DNA of 64,000 bases from Gynuella sunshinyii YC6258 (GTDB taxonomy: Bacteria; Pseudomonadota; Gammaproteobacteria; Pseudomonadales; Natronospirillaceae): the NCBI RefSeq assembly GCF_000940805.1, contig NZ_CP007142.1, forward strand, positions 1,526,593 through 1,590,592, written 5' to 3'. The notes beneath the pieces are model-generated. The model had not been told where the DNA came from, ran no database searches, and worked only from the letters and a program-made list of their open reading frames with translations. Shown here piece by piece: positions 46,559 to 57,098 of this stretch. Made by a program: the position numbers and the translations under genes. Position 1 is the first letter of the stretch. Each line of letters starts with the position of its first letter.

Positions 46559-47436
46559 TGCGACTACCGCCATTTGTTTTTGCCATGCTGGCCAATTTGT
46601 TTTGGGCTGGCAATGCGATTGCCGGAAAGATGGCTGCGGGGCAGATTCCTCCGCTGACATTGAATTTTTGGCGCTGGTGTCTCGCTGCACTGATTCTTGC
46701 GCCGATTGCTGCGCCTCAGTCCTGGCGGCATCGAGTCTGGTTCTGGCAACATAAATGGCTGGTATTGGCCTTGTCCATTCTGAGTGTGACGCTCTATAAC
46801 ACGATTCAGTATCTGGCGCTGAAGTATACCAGCCCCGGTAATGTGGGCATTGTGACCGCTATGATTCCGGTTATTATTCTGATCATGAATATTCTGCTGT
46901 TTGGCCATCGGCCCAGTCGCTATCAGGTGTCAGGTATTGCATTGGCGCTGGCTGGAGTGGTGTATGTCCTCACGGGTGGAGATTTTACGGAGCTGAAGAT
47001 CAATCGTGGCGATGCCGTTATGTTGTTGTCAGTATTATCATTTGCGACCTATTCTGTTTTGTTGCAGAAAGTTCCCAGGGAAATGGAAACCGGCGCGGTG
47101 CTGTTTGTGCTGATGCTGGTGGGCATTGTCTGTATGTTTCCTGCATATGCGTTTGAAGTAAACCAGGGTGGCCACTGGGACATGGGACAGGCAAGTAACT
47201 GGTACCTGCTGTTATATGTGGCAACATTGCCGTCCATCGGCTCTTATTACTGCTGGAATATTGCCATAAAACATGGAGGTTCGATGTTGACTGGCCTGAG
47301 TATTAATTTGTTGCCGGTGTTCGCGCTGGTACTGGCTTGGATGTTATTGGGTGATGCTGTTGAGTGGGTGCAATTAGTGGCAGTAGCATTGATTTTTTCC
47401 GGTATTTATGTGGCAACCAGGCGCAAGGATGTGTGA
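46558..47436 (+). CDS. EamA/DMT-family transporter
   Basis: A 292-residue inner-membrane protein with ten predicted helices in two EamA repeats. The first opens with FVFAMLANLFWAGNAIAGKM and the second with RGDAVMLLSVLSFATYSVLL. Family members export amino acids, nucleotides or metabolites, often by proton exchange. The start overlaps the sfsA stop. Substrate is unknown; the nearby aminotransferase hints at an amino acid or keto acid, but this is weak. Confidence 0.9.
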   Translation: MRLPPFVFAMLANLFWAGNAIAGKMAAGQIPPLTLNFWRWCLAALILAPIAAPQSWRHRVWFWQHKWLVLALSILSVTLYNTIQYLALKYTSPGNVGIVTAMIPVIILIMNILLFGHRPSRYQVSGIALALAGVVYVLTGGDFTELKINRGDAVMLLSVLSFATYSVLLQKVPREMETGAVLFVLMLVGIVCMFPAYAFEVNQGGHWDMGQASNWYLLLYVATLPSIGSYYCWNIAIKHGGSMLTGLSINLLPVFALVLAWMLLGDAVEWVQLVAVALIFSGIYVATRRKDV

Positions 47437-47442
47437 GGACTT

Positions 47443-48222
47443 ATGATTAGATTTTCGTTGCTGACCGTATTGTTATTTCTGGTGTCCTGCCAGAAATACG
47501 ATGATATTTTTCTGCCTCCTTTGATTGACCCCGTTGTGCGTTTGCATACCCCGCTACCTGACTTCGGTGCAATTCCGGATGTCGCGCTGAAAAAGCAGAC
47601 GTTCTTCGAGTTTATGGCCCCTATTGTCGAGCAGGAAAACCTGCATATTTTGAAACTGCGGACAGCATTGTTACAGCTGCAGAAGAAGATGATGCAGCCC
47701 AACAGTCGGTTAAGTCGTTATCAGCAGTTATGGTTGAATAACATTGCCCGCAAATATGAAAGCAAGTTCTGTCAGGTCCTTGATCCAGCGTGTTTGGATG
47801 ATCTGTTATTGCGGGTTGATAAAATTCCTGCGTCATTGGTGCTGGCACAGGCGGCTAATGAATCGGCCTGGGGTACATCCCGTTTTGCTCGCCGTGGTAA
47901 TAACTTTTTCGGTCAATGGTGTTTTGTTCGTGGCTGTGGGATGGTACCCAGTCAGAGAGACGAAGGCTTTGTCCACGAGGTGAAAGTATTTAAGAGTGTT
48001 GATTATTCTGTGCGTGCCTATCTGTTAAATCTGAATACCAATCCCGCATATAAGAAATTGCGTAAGATTCGTCGGCAGCTGCGTGAGAATTCCAATATTC
48101 CTGACGGCACTAGCCTGGCAGTAGGACTTTCCAATTATTCCCAGCGCGGACAGGCTTATGTGCAGGAGATTATTCATATGATTGAGTATAACAATCTTAA
48201 AGATTACGAGATTGCTATCTGA
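47443..48222 (+). CDS. Bax-like glucosaminidase-domain lipoprotein
   Basis: A 259-residue protein with a lipoprotein signal (MIRFSLLTVLLFLVSC, Cys16). The C-terminal part is a glucosaminidase fold of the Bax type: PASLVLAQAANESAWGTSRFA carries the catalytic Glu, followed by GNNFFGQWCFVRGCG and YSVRAYLLNLNTN. It should act on peptidoglycan N-acetylglucosamine bonds from the outer or inner membrane. It begins six bases after the transporter gene. It converges with the PAS gene ten bases away. Confidence 0.88.
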   Translation: MIRFSLLTVLLFLVSCQKYDDIFLPPLIDPVVRLHTPLPDFGAIPDVALKKQTFFEFMAPIVEQENLHILKLRTALLQLQKKMMQPNSRLSRYQQLWLNNIARKYESKFCQVLDPACLDDLLLRVDKIPASLVLAQAANESAWGTSRFARRGNNFFGQWCFVRGCGMVPSQRDEGFVHEVKVFKSVDYSVRAYLLNLNTNPAYKKLRKIRRQLRENSNIPDGTSLAVGLSNYSQRGQAYVQEIIHMIEYNNLKDYEIAI

Positions 48223-48231
48223 TAAACGTGA

Positions 48232-49713
48232 TTACTGTTTTTTGTATTCATCAATGTCCTGGATGACACCAAAAATAATATCGCCCTCGCTGGATGATTT
48301 TATCCGGCCTGTCAGACGCATCCAGCGTGGATTTTTAAAGCCGTTATAAATCGCCTCAATATCAAATGGCGTTCGTAGTAGCACCGTCACCTCCACCGAA
48401 GCCTGAATTTCCGATTGTGATTCCGGCGAAAACAACTCCAGCATTTCTTTCAGGCTGGCCTGTTGTCGAAATGGAATACCAAGAATACGACAGACTTCGG
48501 CAGTAAAACGTATTTGTCTGGTACCAACGATATAGGACCAGCCGCCGATGTTGGCCAGTCTGCCTGCCTGTTCCAGAACTTGTTTCGAATGTTCAAGTTC
48601 CTCCAGAATTTGACGGTTCTGGGTGATATCCCGATAGATCAGCCAGCTGCCGATAATCTCTCCGTGTTCATTATATTGAGCGGAGGCTCTTAAACTGATC
48701 GGAATGATATGGCCATCTTTGTGAATAAATTCCTTTTCGAACACATCAGAATAACCGCGTTGACGCACCTGCGATGTAATCTGTTCTTCGATGTCTTCCC
48801 AGCCTGGTGGTGTATAGTCTCTGAAAGTAAGCCGTTGAAGTTCTTGCTGGTTATAACCAATCAGATTTTCAAAGGCGTGGTTAGCAAGCTCACAGGTGTC
48901 GTCATTGCGAAAATAAGCTATTGCGTCAAAGCTGCAATCAAACAGGGTTCTGAACATTTCTTCAGAATCTTTCAGCTTTCGAACCAGTTTATCGTTGTCA
49001 GATTGCGATCGGGCAATACTCCAGATAAAGCGTTCACCAGTCAGTTTGGATGTTTCCATAAAAAGGCGAATGGAAACGCTCAGTGGTGTTCCATTCTTGT
49101 GGATATATTCTTTTTCGAGAATGGAGCTGTATCCTTTGGAGCGTAACTGTTCCCGTAAACTGTTTTCGTGATGATCAATCCACTGCTGCGAACAAAGCGT
49201 CAGAATATTCTGTCCCAGTAGTTCATCCTGTGTATATCCCAACATATGACAGAAGGATGGGTTGGTATCGATGATGATGCCGTCTTCCCTGGTCAGGCAA
49301 ATGGCATCAATGCTTTTATTGAACAGATTGATGTAGTGGTCAGGTTGCTCAGCCGGCAGACTGACCTGTTGAATCAATGGGTGACAGATCAGGCAGTTAA
49401 AATCGGTTTCAACGCCACCCTCATTGATCGCGACAATCTCGATATCAAATGCCACTGGGTGCTTGCGTTGATGCAGGAAAGATTGCCGTATCTGCCGAGG
49501 CGATGCAGTCTCTTTCAGACTGCAGCTCAGTTGATCATCGCCGCTGATGAATTTCTGGCAATACTGACCGGTCAGGTCGCTGACCTGATATCCGAGAGTC
49601 AGGGCAAAGCTTGAGTTACAGTGAATAATTTCGCCCTGCGGGGTACACAGAATGATGGCGTCACTGAGGTGTTCGATCAGTTGGTGTGGCCATGTCGATT
49701 CAGGGTTGAGCAT
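48232..49713 (-). CDS. Multi-PAS protein without output domain
   Basis: A 493-residue soluble protein made of four PAS-like units: about 10-110, 125-240, 250-375 and 385-490. Repeated PAS-PAC motifs are visible, such as LEKEYIHKNGTPLSVSIRLF and FEKEFIHKDGHIIPISLRA with a PAC end SWLIYRDITQNRQ. No kinase, GGDEF, EAL or HTH follows; the protein ends at the PAC region. AGGAGA precedes the ATG. It starts 25 bases after the 7TM hybrid kinase stop on the same strand, so it may be that kinase's sensory partner, or a gene that lost its output end. Confidence 0.85.
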   Translation of the reverse strand: MLNPESTWPHQLIEHLSDAIILCTPQGEIIHCNSSFALTLGYQVSDLTGQYCQKFISGDDQLSCSLKETASPRQIRQSFLHQRKHPVAFDIEIVAINEGGVETDFNCLICHPLIQQVSLPAEQPDHYINLFNKSIDAICLTREDGIIIDTNPSFCHMLGYTQDELLGQNILTLCSQQWIDHHENSLREQLRSKGYSSILEKEYIHKNGTPLSVSIRLFMETSKLTGERFIWSIARSQSDNDKLVRKLKDSEEMFRTLFDCSFDAIAYFRNDDTCELANHAFENLIGYNQQELQRLTFRDYTPPGWEDIEEQITSQVRQRGYSDVFEKEFIHKDGHIIPISLRASAQYNEHGEIIGSWLIYRDITQNRQILEELEHSKQVLEQAGRLANIGGWSYIVGTRQIRFTAEVCRILGIPFRQQASLKEMLELFSPESQSEIQASVEVTVLLRTPFDIEAIYNGFKNPRWMRLTGRIKSSSEGDIIFGVIQDIDEYKKQ

Positions 49714-49738
49714 GCTGAGTCTCCTGTGCAGAATACCA

Positions 49739-52084
49739 TTATAGGTTAAAGCTTCGGAGTTTCGTTTTTAACTGCTGAAAGCGAATGGGTTTACCCAGAA
49801 AGTCGTCCATACCCGATTGCTGGGCATTATTTCTGTCTTCGCTGGTATCGTTAGCGGTAATAGCGATGATTATTCCCTCAAAACCCAAAGCCCGAATCTG
49901 CCGGGTTGCCTCAAAACCATCCATGACCGGCATCTGTATATCCATGAGTATCAGATCAAAGTGCCGGTTGGCGGCCAGATCGACGGCTTTAGCTCCATTA
50001 TCAGCAATAACAACCTGATAATGCATTTGTTCCATCAGCCGAACCAGAACCTTGGCATTGATGTGGTTATCTTCGACCACCAGAACACAGCGTTCTTTAT
50101 TTCCGGGAAGACCTATTGGTACCCGTTGTTGTTCGAGATTTGGGGCAGCTGAAGGATATTCAAGGTGGACCAGTGTTCCTTTATGGGGTATGGATTCCAG
50201 CGTTATTTTTCCATAGAGCCGTTTGATGATTTCGGCTGCCAGTGGCAGGCCGATTCCCATGCCTTCTGCACCTCTGGTTTTACCGTGGTCCATTTGAAAG
50301 AACAGATCAAACACTTTGGTTTGCTTATCTTCGGGGATGCCAATACCGTCGTCTTCGATGTTCCAGATCATTCGGTCATCCTGGCCGTTGGTCGTTTCCA
50401 CCCAAACCACTGCTTTGATAATACCGCGGGGGCTAAATTTGAACGCATTCTCGACGATGTTTTCCAGCAGAATGGTTAACAGTCTTTCATCGGAATAAAT
50501 TCTGTATTCGGGGCTGACATTGGAAATCAATTTCCACTGCTGGTCAGCTTTACGGGTGACCTCAGCCGTCTCATTTAATGCCGAGAGCAGGTTCTGAATT
50601 GAAAAATATTGATAGTTGACCCGGAGTTTTTGGGTATTGAGCTCGCTGAGCAGCACCAGGTTATCGACATTGCGACGAAGTCTGTCACTGCCATAAGCCA
50701 GATCCCGAATATGTTCGCTGGAAGGATTTTCGCGCAGCAGGTCAATGGCAGAATAGACGATATTCAGCGGCGTTTTCAATTCATGACTGATAATGTTGAG
50801 CAGTTCATTTTTCTGATTATTCAGCTCCTGTTCCAACTCAAGTTTGTCCGCCAGCTGCTCGTTCATTTCCTGTAATGACTGAGTATGTTGTTTACGCAGT
50901 GCCTCGTGCTCCTTACGTAGTCGCTGTACTCTCAGAGCCATGGCCCAGGACAGGAAAATAGCCTCCAGAGCGGTGCCGGTTTTCAGAGATTCGCGCCCCA
51001 ACAGCTCCGTACCTACACCAATAATAATAGAGTACTGATGGCCTGCGATGCCGAGCAACAGTGCCAGCCAGCCAAGAAAGAACAGGATTGCATAGTAACC
51101 TTTGTGCAGGATGACCCAGGCGCTGGAAGACAACATGAAAACCACCACGACGATGGATAAGGGGGCGAACAGTGAAACAAAGATATCAATAGAGGGATAC
51201 GCCGCGACGGCAAGCATGATGAACTGGGCGAACAGGCAGAACCGGAAAACAAACTTAAACAGAGCTGGCTGATATTTGATTCGCAGAATATTGTCAGCAA
51301 ACAGCAGCGCAAAAATCAGGCTGAGAGGGGCTAGAAACAAAACCACCCGCTGTTCCCAGATTGGATCTGAATACCAGTGCCATTCGAATAGGAAACCCCG
51401 TAGTGACAAGGTGTAGAGTGACACCATAGTGATATAAAAAATATAGAACCAGTAACCACTCTCCTTGGTCGACAATGCCAGTGCCGCATTGTACAGCACC
51501 AGGGCGAGGATGAAGCCGATAAAAAGATAGGTGGAGTTATAGGTATCACCGGCGATGCGTCCGAGGTCGGCTTCGTTACCGGCCAAAATGCGAAAACTCA
51601 TGGAAAAGTTGGATTCCGCGCTCAATAACAGCTGATACTCACTGTTGGCCGGCAGATCGACATACCACTCAAGCATGCGGCCACGATAAGGACGGTCTTC
51701 TATGGGGGTTAGGGAACTGAGATGAATAGTAGGTAGCCAGTCCCCGGTTTTGGTGTCACGAAGATAAATATTGGACGAACCAATCTGCGCATGGTGCCAG
51801 AAGAATCGCATGCGTTTTTTCTGGTCAGAGCTGTTGGAAACATTAAAACGTAGCCATTCTGTCTGTTTGGAGAATCCCCGGCCAGGAGTTTCACGATCCA
51901 CAGACTTCCAGTTATGGCTGTTGGCAATATCCTCTACCGTCGTATTTCTGGGAGTGGTCAGGCGTTCGGCAAAATCCCAGATTTCGACAGGCGTTTGCAG
52001 TGTGGTAATGTCTATGTTTCCGGCCCAGGAAAACAGCGGTGCAACCAGTAATAGTATCAGGCAGACCTGTTGTCGATAGCTCAA
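49739..52084 (-). CDS. 7TM-DISM hybrid histidine kinase with receiver
   Basis: A 781-residue sensor. A signal peptide (to about residue 21) leads to a periplasmic 7TMR-DISMED2-type domain (about 25-170), seven membrane helices (about 185-385), a coiled coil, HisKA with His434 in ISHELKTPLN, an HATPase domain (DDGIGIPED, GMGIGLPLA) and a receiver with Asp715 in MDIQMPVMDG. The start is a TTG at 52084: GGAG lies seven bases before it and no other start occurs before the domain. It shares its sensor layout with the two GGDEF paralogs, and heads a two-gene unit with the PAS protein. Confidence 0.9.
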   Translation of the reverse strand: MSYRQQVCLILLLVAPLFSWAGNIDITTLQTPVEIWDFAERLTTPRNTTVEDIANSHNWKSVDRETPGRGFSKQTEWLRFNVSNSSDQKKRMRFFWHHAQIGSSNIYLRDTKTGDWLPTIHLSSLTPIEDRPYRGRMLEWYVDLPANSEYQLLLSAESNFSMSFRILAGNEADLGRIAGDTYNSTYLFIGFILALVLYNAALALSTKESGYWFYIFYITMVSLYTLSLRGFLFEWHWYSDPIWEQRVVLFLAPLSLIFALLFADNILRIKYQPALFKFVFRFCLFAQFIMLAVAAYPSIDIFVSLFAPLSIVVVVFMLSSSAWVILHKGYYAILFFLGWLALLLGIAGHQYSIIIGVGTELLGRESLKTGTALEAIFLSWAMALRVQRLRKEHEALRKQHTQSLQEMNEQLADKLELEQELNNQKNELLNIISHELKTPLNIVYSAIDLLRENPSSEHIRDLAYGSDRLRRNVDNLVLLSELNTQKLRVNYQYFSIQNLLSALNETAEVTRKADQQWKLISNVSPEYRIYSDERLLTILLENIVENAFKFSPRGIIKAVVWVETTNGQDDRMIWNIEDDGIGIPEDKQTKVFDLFFQMDHGKTRGAEGMGIGLPLAAEIIKRLYGKITLESIPHKGTLVHLEYPSAAPNLEQQRVPIGLPGNKERCVLVVEDNHINAKVLVRLMEQMHYQVVIADNGAKAVDLAANRHFDLILMDIQMPVMDGFEATRQIRALGFEGIIIAITANDTSEDRNNAQQSGMDDFLGKPIRFQQLKTKLRSFNL

Positions 52085-52652
52085 AAGATAGCTCCAGTTG
52101 ATTGACAGGCAATAACTGATGTAAAAGTGATCATATTTGCCGGTTAACGGATTTGGGAATTACATTGCAGCATCATTCAATACTGCGGCTCAATACTCAA
52201 GGACATCTCTAAAATCTTTTCCATGCTCCCGTTGTCAGCAGTATCCATTGTTGGTTTTCGATACTCCCATAGAAATCCTGTTAACCTCTGAAAATACGGA
52301 CGGTTATGATGCCGATAAAAGTTCTGTTCGAAAAGCGGCTGTTAACATGCCGCAAATAATTGAAGTACTGCTATTGCTCGAGACAGATTATATTCAGCAC
52401 AAAGACAGGCCTTTTTTTTAGAGGCCATTTCATGTTTAGAAAGCCCTGGACACTATCCTGGTGTCATCATTGTCTTAAGTGGTACTGATTCTTCCAGAAT
52501 CTGTCGAGCGGATCAAACAGCTTCCCGCCTAATGACGATTGATCTGATCCAGGTACCTGAAAGTGTGACTCCTGTTACTAAGATCGACGAGGATGAAGAG
52601 TAAAAAGGAACGTTGTTTGATTATCTGGACTGATTGATAAATGGAATGATTA
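52085..52652. other. Intergenic, no gene supported
   Basis: About 570 bases between two minus-strand genes. A plus-strand frame at 52137-52421 starts with TTG, lacks a ribosome binding site and has no family features. Promoter signals for the kinase operon should be here. Confidence 0.45.
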
Positions 52653-53288
52653 TCAGTCTGCTGTGTATGGGGTCTGTTTCATACCGTTTACCGGATCCAG
52701 GGAAGGGGTCAGGTTGTCATCGATGTGGATGATACGAATAGCGCAGTTTTGTAAGCGTGGTATCTGGTGTAGTTTATGGATTGGCAGATTGATGGCCCTG
52801 GCTAACAGGGTGCGAATCCAGACGCCGTGGGAAACTATCAGGGCATTGCTGAATGGCTGGCTATGAAGCATTGTTGTAAACCAGTTCCACGCCCTTTGCT
52901 GTAATTCGGTGTAGCTTTCTCCATCGACGATGGAAAAAAGTTCCGGCCTGTTTGTGTAATTGTGATAGCTGTCAGGTTCAGTAGCCTGGACTTCAGAGTG
53001 TAGTTGGCCTTCCCAGTGCCCCAGATGAATTTCCCGCAGGGCATCTTCAAAGTGGATTATGGCGTTAGGGAACAGGTGAGGTTGCAGTATGTTCAGTGTC
53101 TGGCGAGTACGCAGACTGCTGCTGCAATAGATATGATCAAATGGAATGTTTTTTAACTGCACCGCAGCCTTTCGGGTTTGGATAATGCCTTGGTTTGAAA
53201 GAGTGGATTCACTGTGCCCCTGAATACGGCCTTCGCGATTCCACTCCGTTTCGCCATGGCGAATGAGATAGACATTACTCAAACGCAT
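52653..53288 (-). CDS. Histidine phosphatase (phosphoglycerate-mutase-like)
   Basis: A 211-residue member of histidine phosphatase branch 1. The phospho-His motif is LIRHGETEWN at the N-terminus, the second Arg is in SSSLRTRQT, the acidic catalytic residue is in ALREIHLGHWEG, and the second His is in IVSHGVWIRTLLA. Possible roles include sugar-phosphate, alpha-ribazole-phosphate (CobC) or general acid phosphatase activity; the sequence does not choose. It lies 38 bases downstream of rho on the same strand and may share its transcript. Confidence 0.88.
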   Translation of the reverse strand: MRLSNVYLIRHGETEWNREGRIQGHSESTLSNQGIIQTRKAAVQLKNIPFDHIYCSSSLRTRQTLNILQPHLFPNAIIHFEDALREIHLGHWEGQLHSEVQATEPDSYHNYTNRPELFSIVDGESYTELQQRAWNWFTTMLHSQPFSNALIVSHGVWIRTLLARAINLPIHKLHQIPRLQNCAIRIIHIDDNLTPSLDPVNGMKQTPYTAD

Positions 53289-53326
53289 AAAAGCAGACTG
53301 CGGAATTTATGACAATATGGAGGATG

Positions 53327-54583
53327 TTATCCTTTCATATTATGGAAGAAATCGTCATTGTTTTTGAATAACTTCAGCTTATCGATGAGGAATTCAACCG
53401 CTTGAACATCTTCCATATCACTGAGAATTTTTCTCAGAATCCAGATACGCTGCAGCTCTGCCTGATCAATCATCATATCTTCACGACGGGTGCCGGAACG
53501 ACGGATATTGATAGCTGGGAAAATTCGTTTTTCAGCAATTTTCCGGTCCAGATGCACTTCCATGTTACCGGTGCCTTTGAACTCTTCGTAAATAACTTCG
53601 TCCATTTTGGAGCCAGTATCTACCAGAGCTGTGGCAATGATCGTCAGCGAACCGCCTTCTTCAATGTTACGCGCTGCACCAAAGAAACGTTTTGGGCGTT
53701 CCAGGGCATGAGCATCCACACCACCTGTCAGTACTTTTCCTGAGGAAGGCACAATGGTGTTGTAAGCACGGGCCAGTCGGGTAATGGAGTCCAGCAGAAT
53801 AATAACGTCTTTTTTATGTTCAACCAGACGCTTCGCTTTTTCGATCACCATTTCAGCAACCTGAACGTGACGTGATGGCGGCTCATCAAACGTAGAAGCA
53901 ATGACTTCACCACGCACTGAGCGTTGCATCTCGGTCACTTCTTCAGGCCGTTCGTCGATCAGTAGCACCATCAGATAACATTCTGGATTATTTCTGGCAA
54001 TTGCTTGTGCGGCATGTTGCAGCATGAGCGTTTTACCGGCCTTTGGTGGCGAAACAATCAGACCACGCTGACCTTTACCAATCGGTGCGATCAGATCCAG
54101 GATCCGGCCGGAAAGGTCTTCTGAGCTGCCATTACCGGCTTCGAGTACCAGGCGATCCTGAGGAAAGAGAGGGGTAAGGTTTTCGAACAGAACTTTATTG
54201 CGGGCGTTTTCGGTAGTCTCATGATTGATGGTGTCGACTTTCAATAACGCGAAATATCGTTCACCTTCTTTCGGTGGGCGGATCTTACCGGCAACGGTGT
54301 CGCCTGTTCTTAAATTAAAGCGACGGATTTGACTCGGTGAAACATAGATGTCATCCGGGCCGGCCAGATAAGAGGCGCTGGCTGAACGAAGGAAGCCAAA
54401 GCCATCCTGAAGTATTTCGAGCACCCCGTCTCCGAAAATATCCTCGCCGCCTTTGGCATGCTTTTTCAAAATGGCGAAGATGAGATCCTGCTTACGGGTT
54501 CTGTTAATGTTTTCCAGACCAGCTTCTTGAGCAATATCCAGAAGTTCGGGTACAGCTTTGGTTTTTAAATCACTGAGATTCAT
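53327..54583 (-). CDS. rho: Transcription termination factor Rho
   Basis: A 418-residue protein of standard Rho length. The N-terminal RNA-binding part has [20 protein letters not shown] and [17 protein letters not shown] with [12 protein letters not shown]. The ATPase part has the Walker [11 protein letters not shown], Walker [17 protein letters not shown] and Q/R-loop regions. Rho is a hexameric RNA helicase that ends transcription. It lies 186 bases after trxA, the widespread gammaproteobacterial order. The leader contains a strong hairpin (54734-54761) that may take part in the known autogenous control of rho. Confidence 0.98.
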   Translation of the reverse strand: MNLSDLKTKAVPELLDIAQEAGLENINRTRKQDLIFAILKKHAKGGEDIFGDGVLEILQDGFGFLRSASASYLAGPDDIYVSPSQIRRFNLRTGDTVAGKIRPPKEGERYFALLKVDTINHETTENARNKVLFENLTPLFPQDRLVLEAGNGSSEDLSGRILDLIAPIGKGQRGLIVSPPKAGKTLMLQHAAQAIARNNPECYLMVLLIDERPEEVTEMQRSVRGEVIASTFDEPPSRHVQVAEMVIEKAKRLVEHKKDVIILLDSITRLARAYNTIVPSSGKVLTGGVDAHALERPKRFFGAARNIEEGGSLTIIATALVDTGSKMDEVIYEEFKGTGNMEVHLDRKIAEKRIFPAINIRRSGTRREDMMIDQAELQRIWILRKILSDMEDVQAVEFLIDKLKLFKNNDDFFHNMKG

Positions 54584-54733
54584 AGGAATGCGATACTAGT
54601 TATTTGTTATTAAAAAAGGATTAGAAATAGTTAAGGGGGATATTCGGCTAGAAAGCCGAGGAATCAGAAATAGTTATAAGCACAATATAGAGAGAGAGAA
54701 GCAGGCTGTCCAGACAGAAATGCATTTTTTTTT

Positions 54734-54761
54734 GGAAAAGGAGCATAAATGCTCCTTTTCC
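54734..54761. other. Strong hairpin between trxA and rho
   Basis: GGAAAAGGAGCAT (54734-54746) and ATGCTCCTTTTCC (54749-54761) form a perfect 13-bp stem with a two-base loop, eight bases after the trxA stop. On the transcribed (minus) strand it is followed by A rather than T, so it is not a standard intrinsic terminator. It may protect the trxA mRNA end or act in the rho leader. Confidence 0.6.
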
Positions 54762-54769
54762 ATGATCTG

Positions 54770-55096
54770 TCAGATACTGCTATCAACAAATTCCATTAAT
54801 TGGGATTTTGACAGTGCTCCTACTTTCGTAGCAACCACGTTGCCACCTTTGAAAATCATCAGGGTTGGGATTCCTCTGATGCCATATTTAGGTGGAGTAT
54901 TGGGGTTCTCATCGATATTCAGTTTGGCAATGACCAGCTTGTCGCCATAGTCTTCAGCCACATCGTTCAGAACAGGTGCGATCATTTTGCATGGACCACA
55001 CCATTCTGCCCAGTAATCGACCAGCACGGGCTTTTCGTTAGCCAGTACGTCCTGTTCAAAGCTGTCGTCGGTTACTTTAATAATTGCATCACTCAT
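54770..55096 (-). CDS. trxA: Thioredoxin 1
   Basis: A 108-residue thioredoxin from the ATG at 55096, behind GGTGACA. The active site is [10 protein letters not shown] and the cis-Pro loop is [11 protein letters not shown]. It reduces protein disulfides in the cytoplasm with thioredoxin reductase. An upstream in-frame extension exists to 55201, but it does not resemble thioredoxin and contains the likely promoter. The gene precedes rho on the same strand as in E. coli. Confidence 0.97.
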   Translation of the reverse strand: MSDAIIKVTDDSFEQDVLANEKPVLVDYWAEWCGPCKMIAPVLNDVAEDYGDKLVIAKLNIDENPNTPPKYGIRGIPTLMIFKGGNVVATKVGALSKSQLMEFVDSSI

Positions 55097-55166
55097 GTTC
55101 TTGTCACCGTTATTAAAAAAGCAGGGAGATTGCTGATAAAAATCATTTAACTCAGGGTGGAGGTCA

Positions 55167-55195
55167 AACATAGGGTTAATCAGTTCAACTTTCAA
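55167..55195 (-). promoter_or_regulatory. Putative sigma-70 promoter of trxA
   Basis: On the minus strand TTGAAA (55195-55190) and TATGTT (55172-55167) are 17 bases apart. The predicted transcript start is about 65 bases before the trxA ATG. Confidence 0.45.
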
Positions 55196-55356
55196 TACCA
55201 ATTTATTGAAGGAGCCTCTGAATGAAATTATTCATATTGCCAGCACGGCGTTAAAAATCCGCTGAAATCAGACGATTATGGCTTATAAAATCCTCTTTTT
55301 TTGCATGTTTTCGTTGGCCTGGTTTCCTCTCTGACATTATTCAGAAGCTCCTTAAC

Positions 55357-55406
55357 AAAAAAAACCAATAGGGCAGTGTTTCCGGTCATTGACCGTCAAC
55401 TGCCCT
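55357..55406 (-). terminator. Terminator of hemB
   Basis: AGGGCAGT (55370-55377) pairs with ACTGCCCT (55399-55406), with an inner GGTC/GACC stem. On the minus strand the hairpin is followed by ATTGG and a run of eight T. It lies about 55 bases after the hemB stop. Confidence 0.8.
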
Positions 55407-55459
55407 GGTAAACACTATTAACGCGATAATAATTCCGATTGGATTATTCGTTACGGTGA

Positions 55460-56527
<1,068 letters not shown>

Positions 56528-56648
56528 TCAGGAGAGTAAGAGCGAAATTAATCTGTAATAGCGGCCGTGATCACGCCTAGAGGTTGTGATAGTAAACATT
56601 TTACTCTGATGGCCGATATTGCAGATATGCATGTGAGAAAGGGCGAAT

Positions 56649-57011
56649 ATGAAGCCGCGCAACAAGGTCAGTATTATCGGTTTTGGTGTCCTGTGCCTCG
56701 TAACTTCCTGCACTGGGCCACAGTTTACTTCTCTGGAAGAGCGGTTTGATGTGGTATCGCTCAATGATTTTGCATTTTTAACCTGTCTGAGCGGTAGTTA
56801 TAAAACAGGAGGCTATCCTCTGTGGTCACGGGAGCTCGACAGTCAGGCTTGGCATATTATGAATGACAACCGGACGCCAAATTACATCACTTTTAAAGTT
56901 TACCAGTATTCGCTGGTGGTCGGACGCCGTATACCTATTCGTCAGGCGCCGGAGAAATGCAGCGATTGGCGCCAAAGCAGAACCCTGTCAGGGTTGTATT
57001 CGGATTATTGA
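56649..57011 (+). CDS. Hypothetical lipoprotein
   Basis: A 120-residue protein with a lipoprotein signal (MKPRNKVSIIGFGVLCLVTSC, lipid-modified Cys21). The mature part has a second region with FLTCLSGSYKTGGYPLWSREL and a conserved-looking PIRQAPEKC; three further Cys could form disulfides. AGGGCG precedes the ATG. I do not recognise the family. It is divergent from hemB across 187 bases and precedes the YgjV-like gene by about 90 bases. Confidence 0.65.
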   Translation: MKPRNKVSIIGFGVLCLVTSCTGPQFTSLEERFDVVSLNDFAFLTCLSGSYKTGGYPLWSRELDSQAWHIMNDNRTPNYITFKVYQYSLVVGRRIPIRQAPEKCSDWRQSRTLSGLYSDY

Positions 57012-57098
57012 TCTATGTTGACCATATGGTCAGAAAATGCTTGCTTAATCTTATCCTGACGACACAATGTGCGCGTTTTCAAATGCAGGTAAAATACT

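Noticed and set aside
52137-52421. 94-codon plus-strand frame
   Set aside because: TTG start without a ribosome binding site; no family features.
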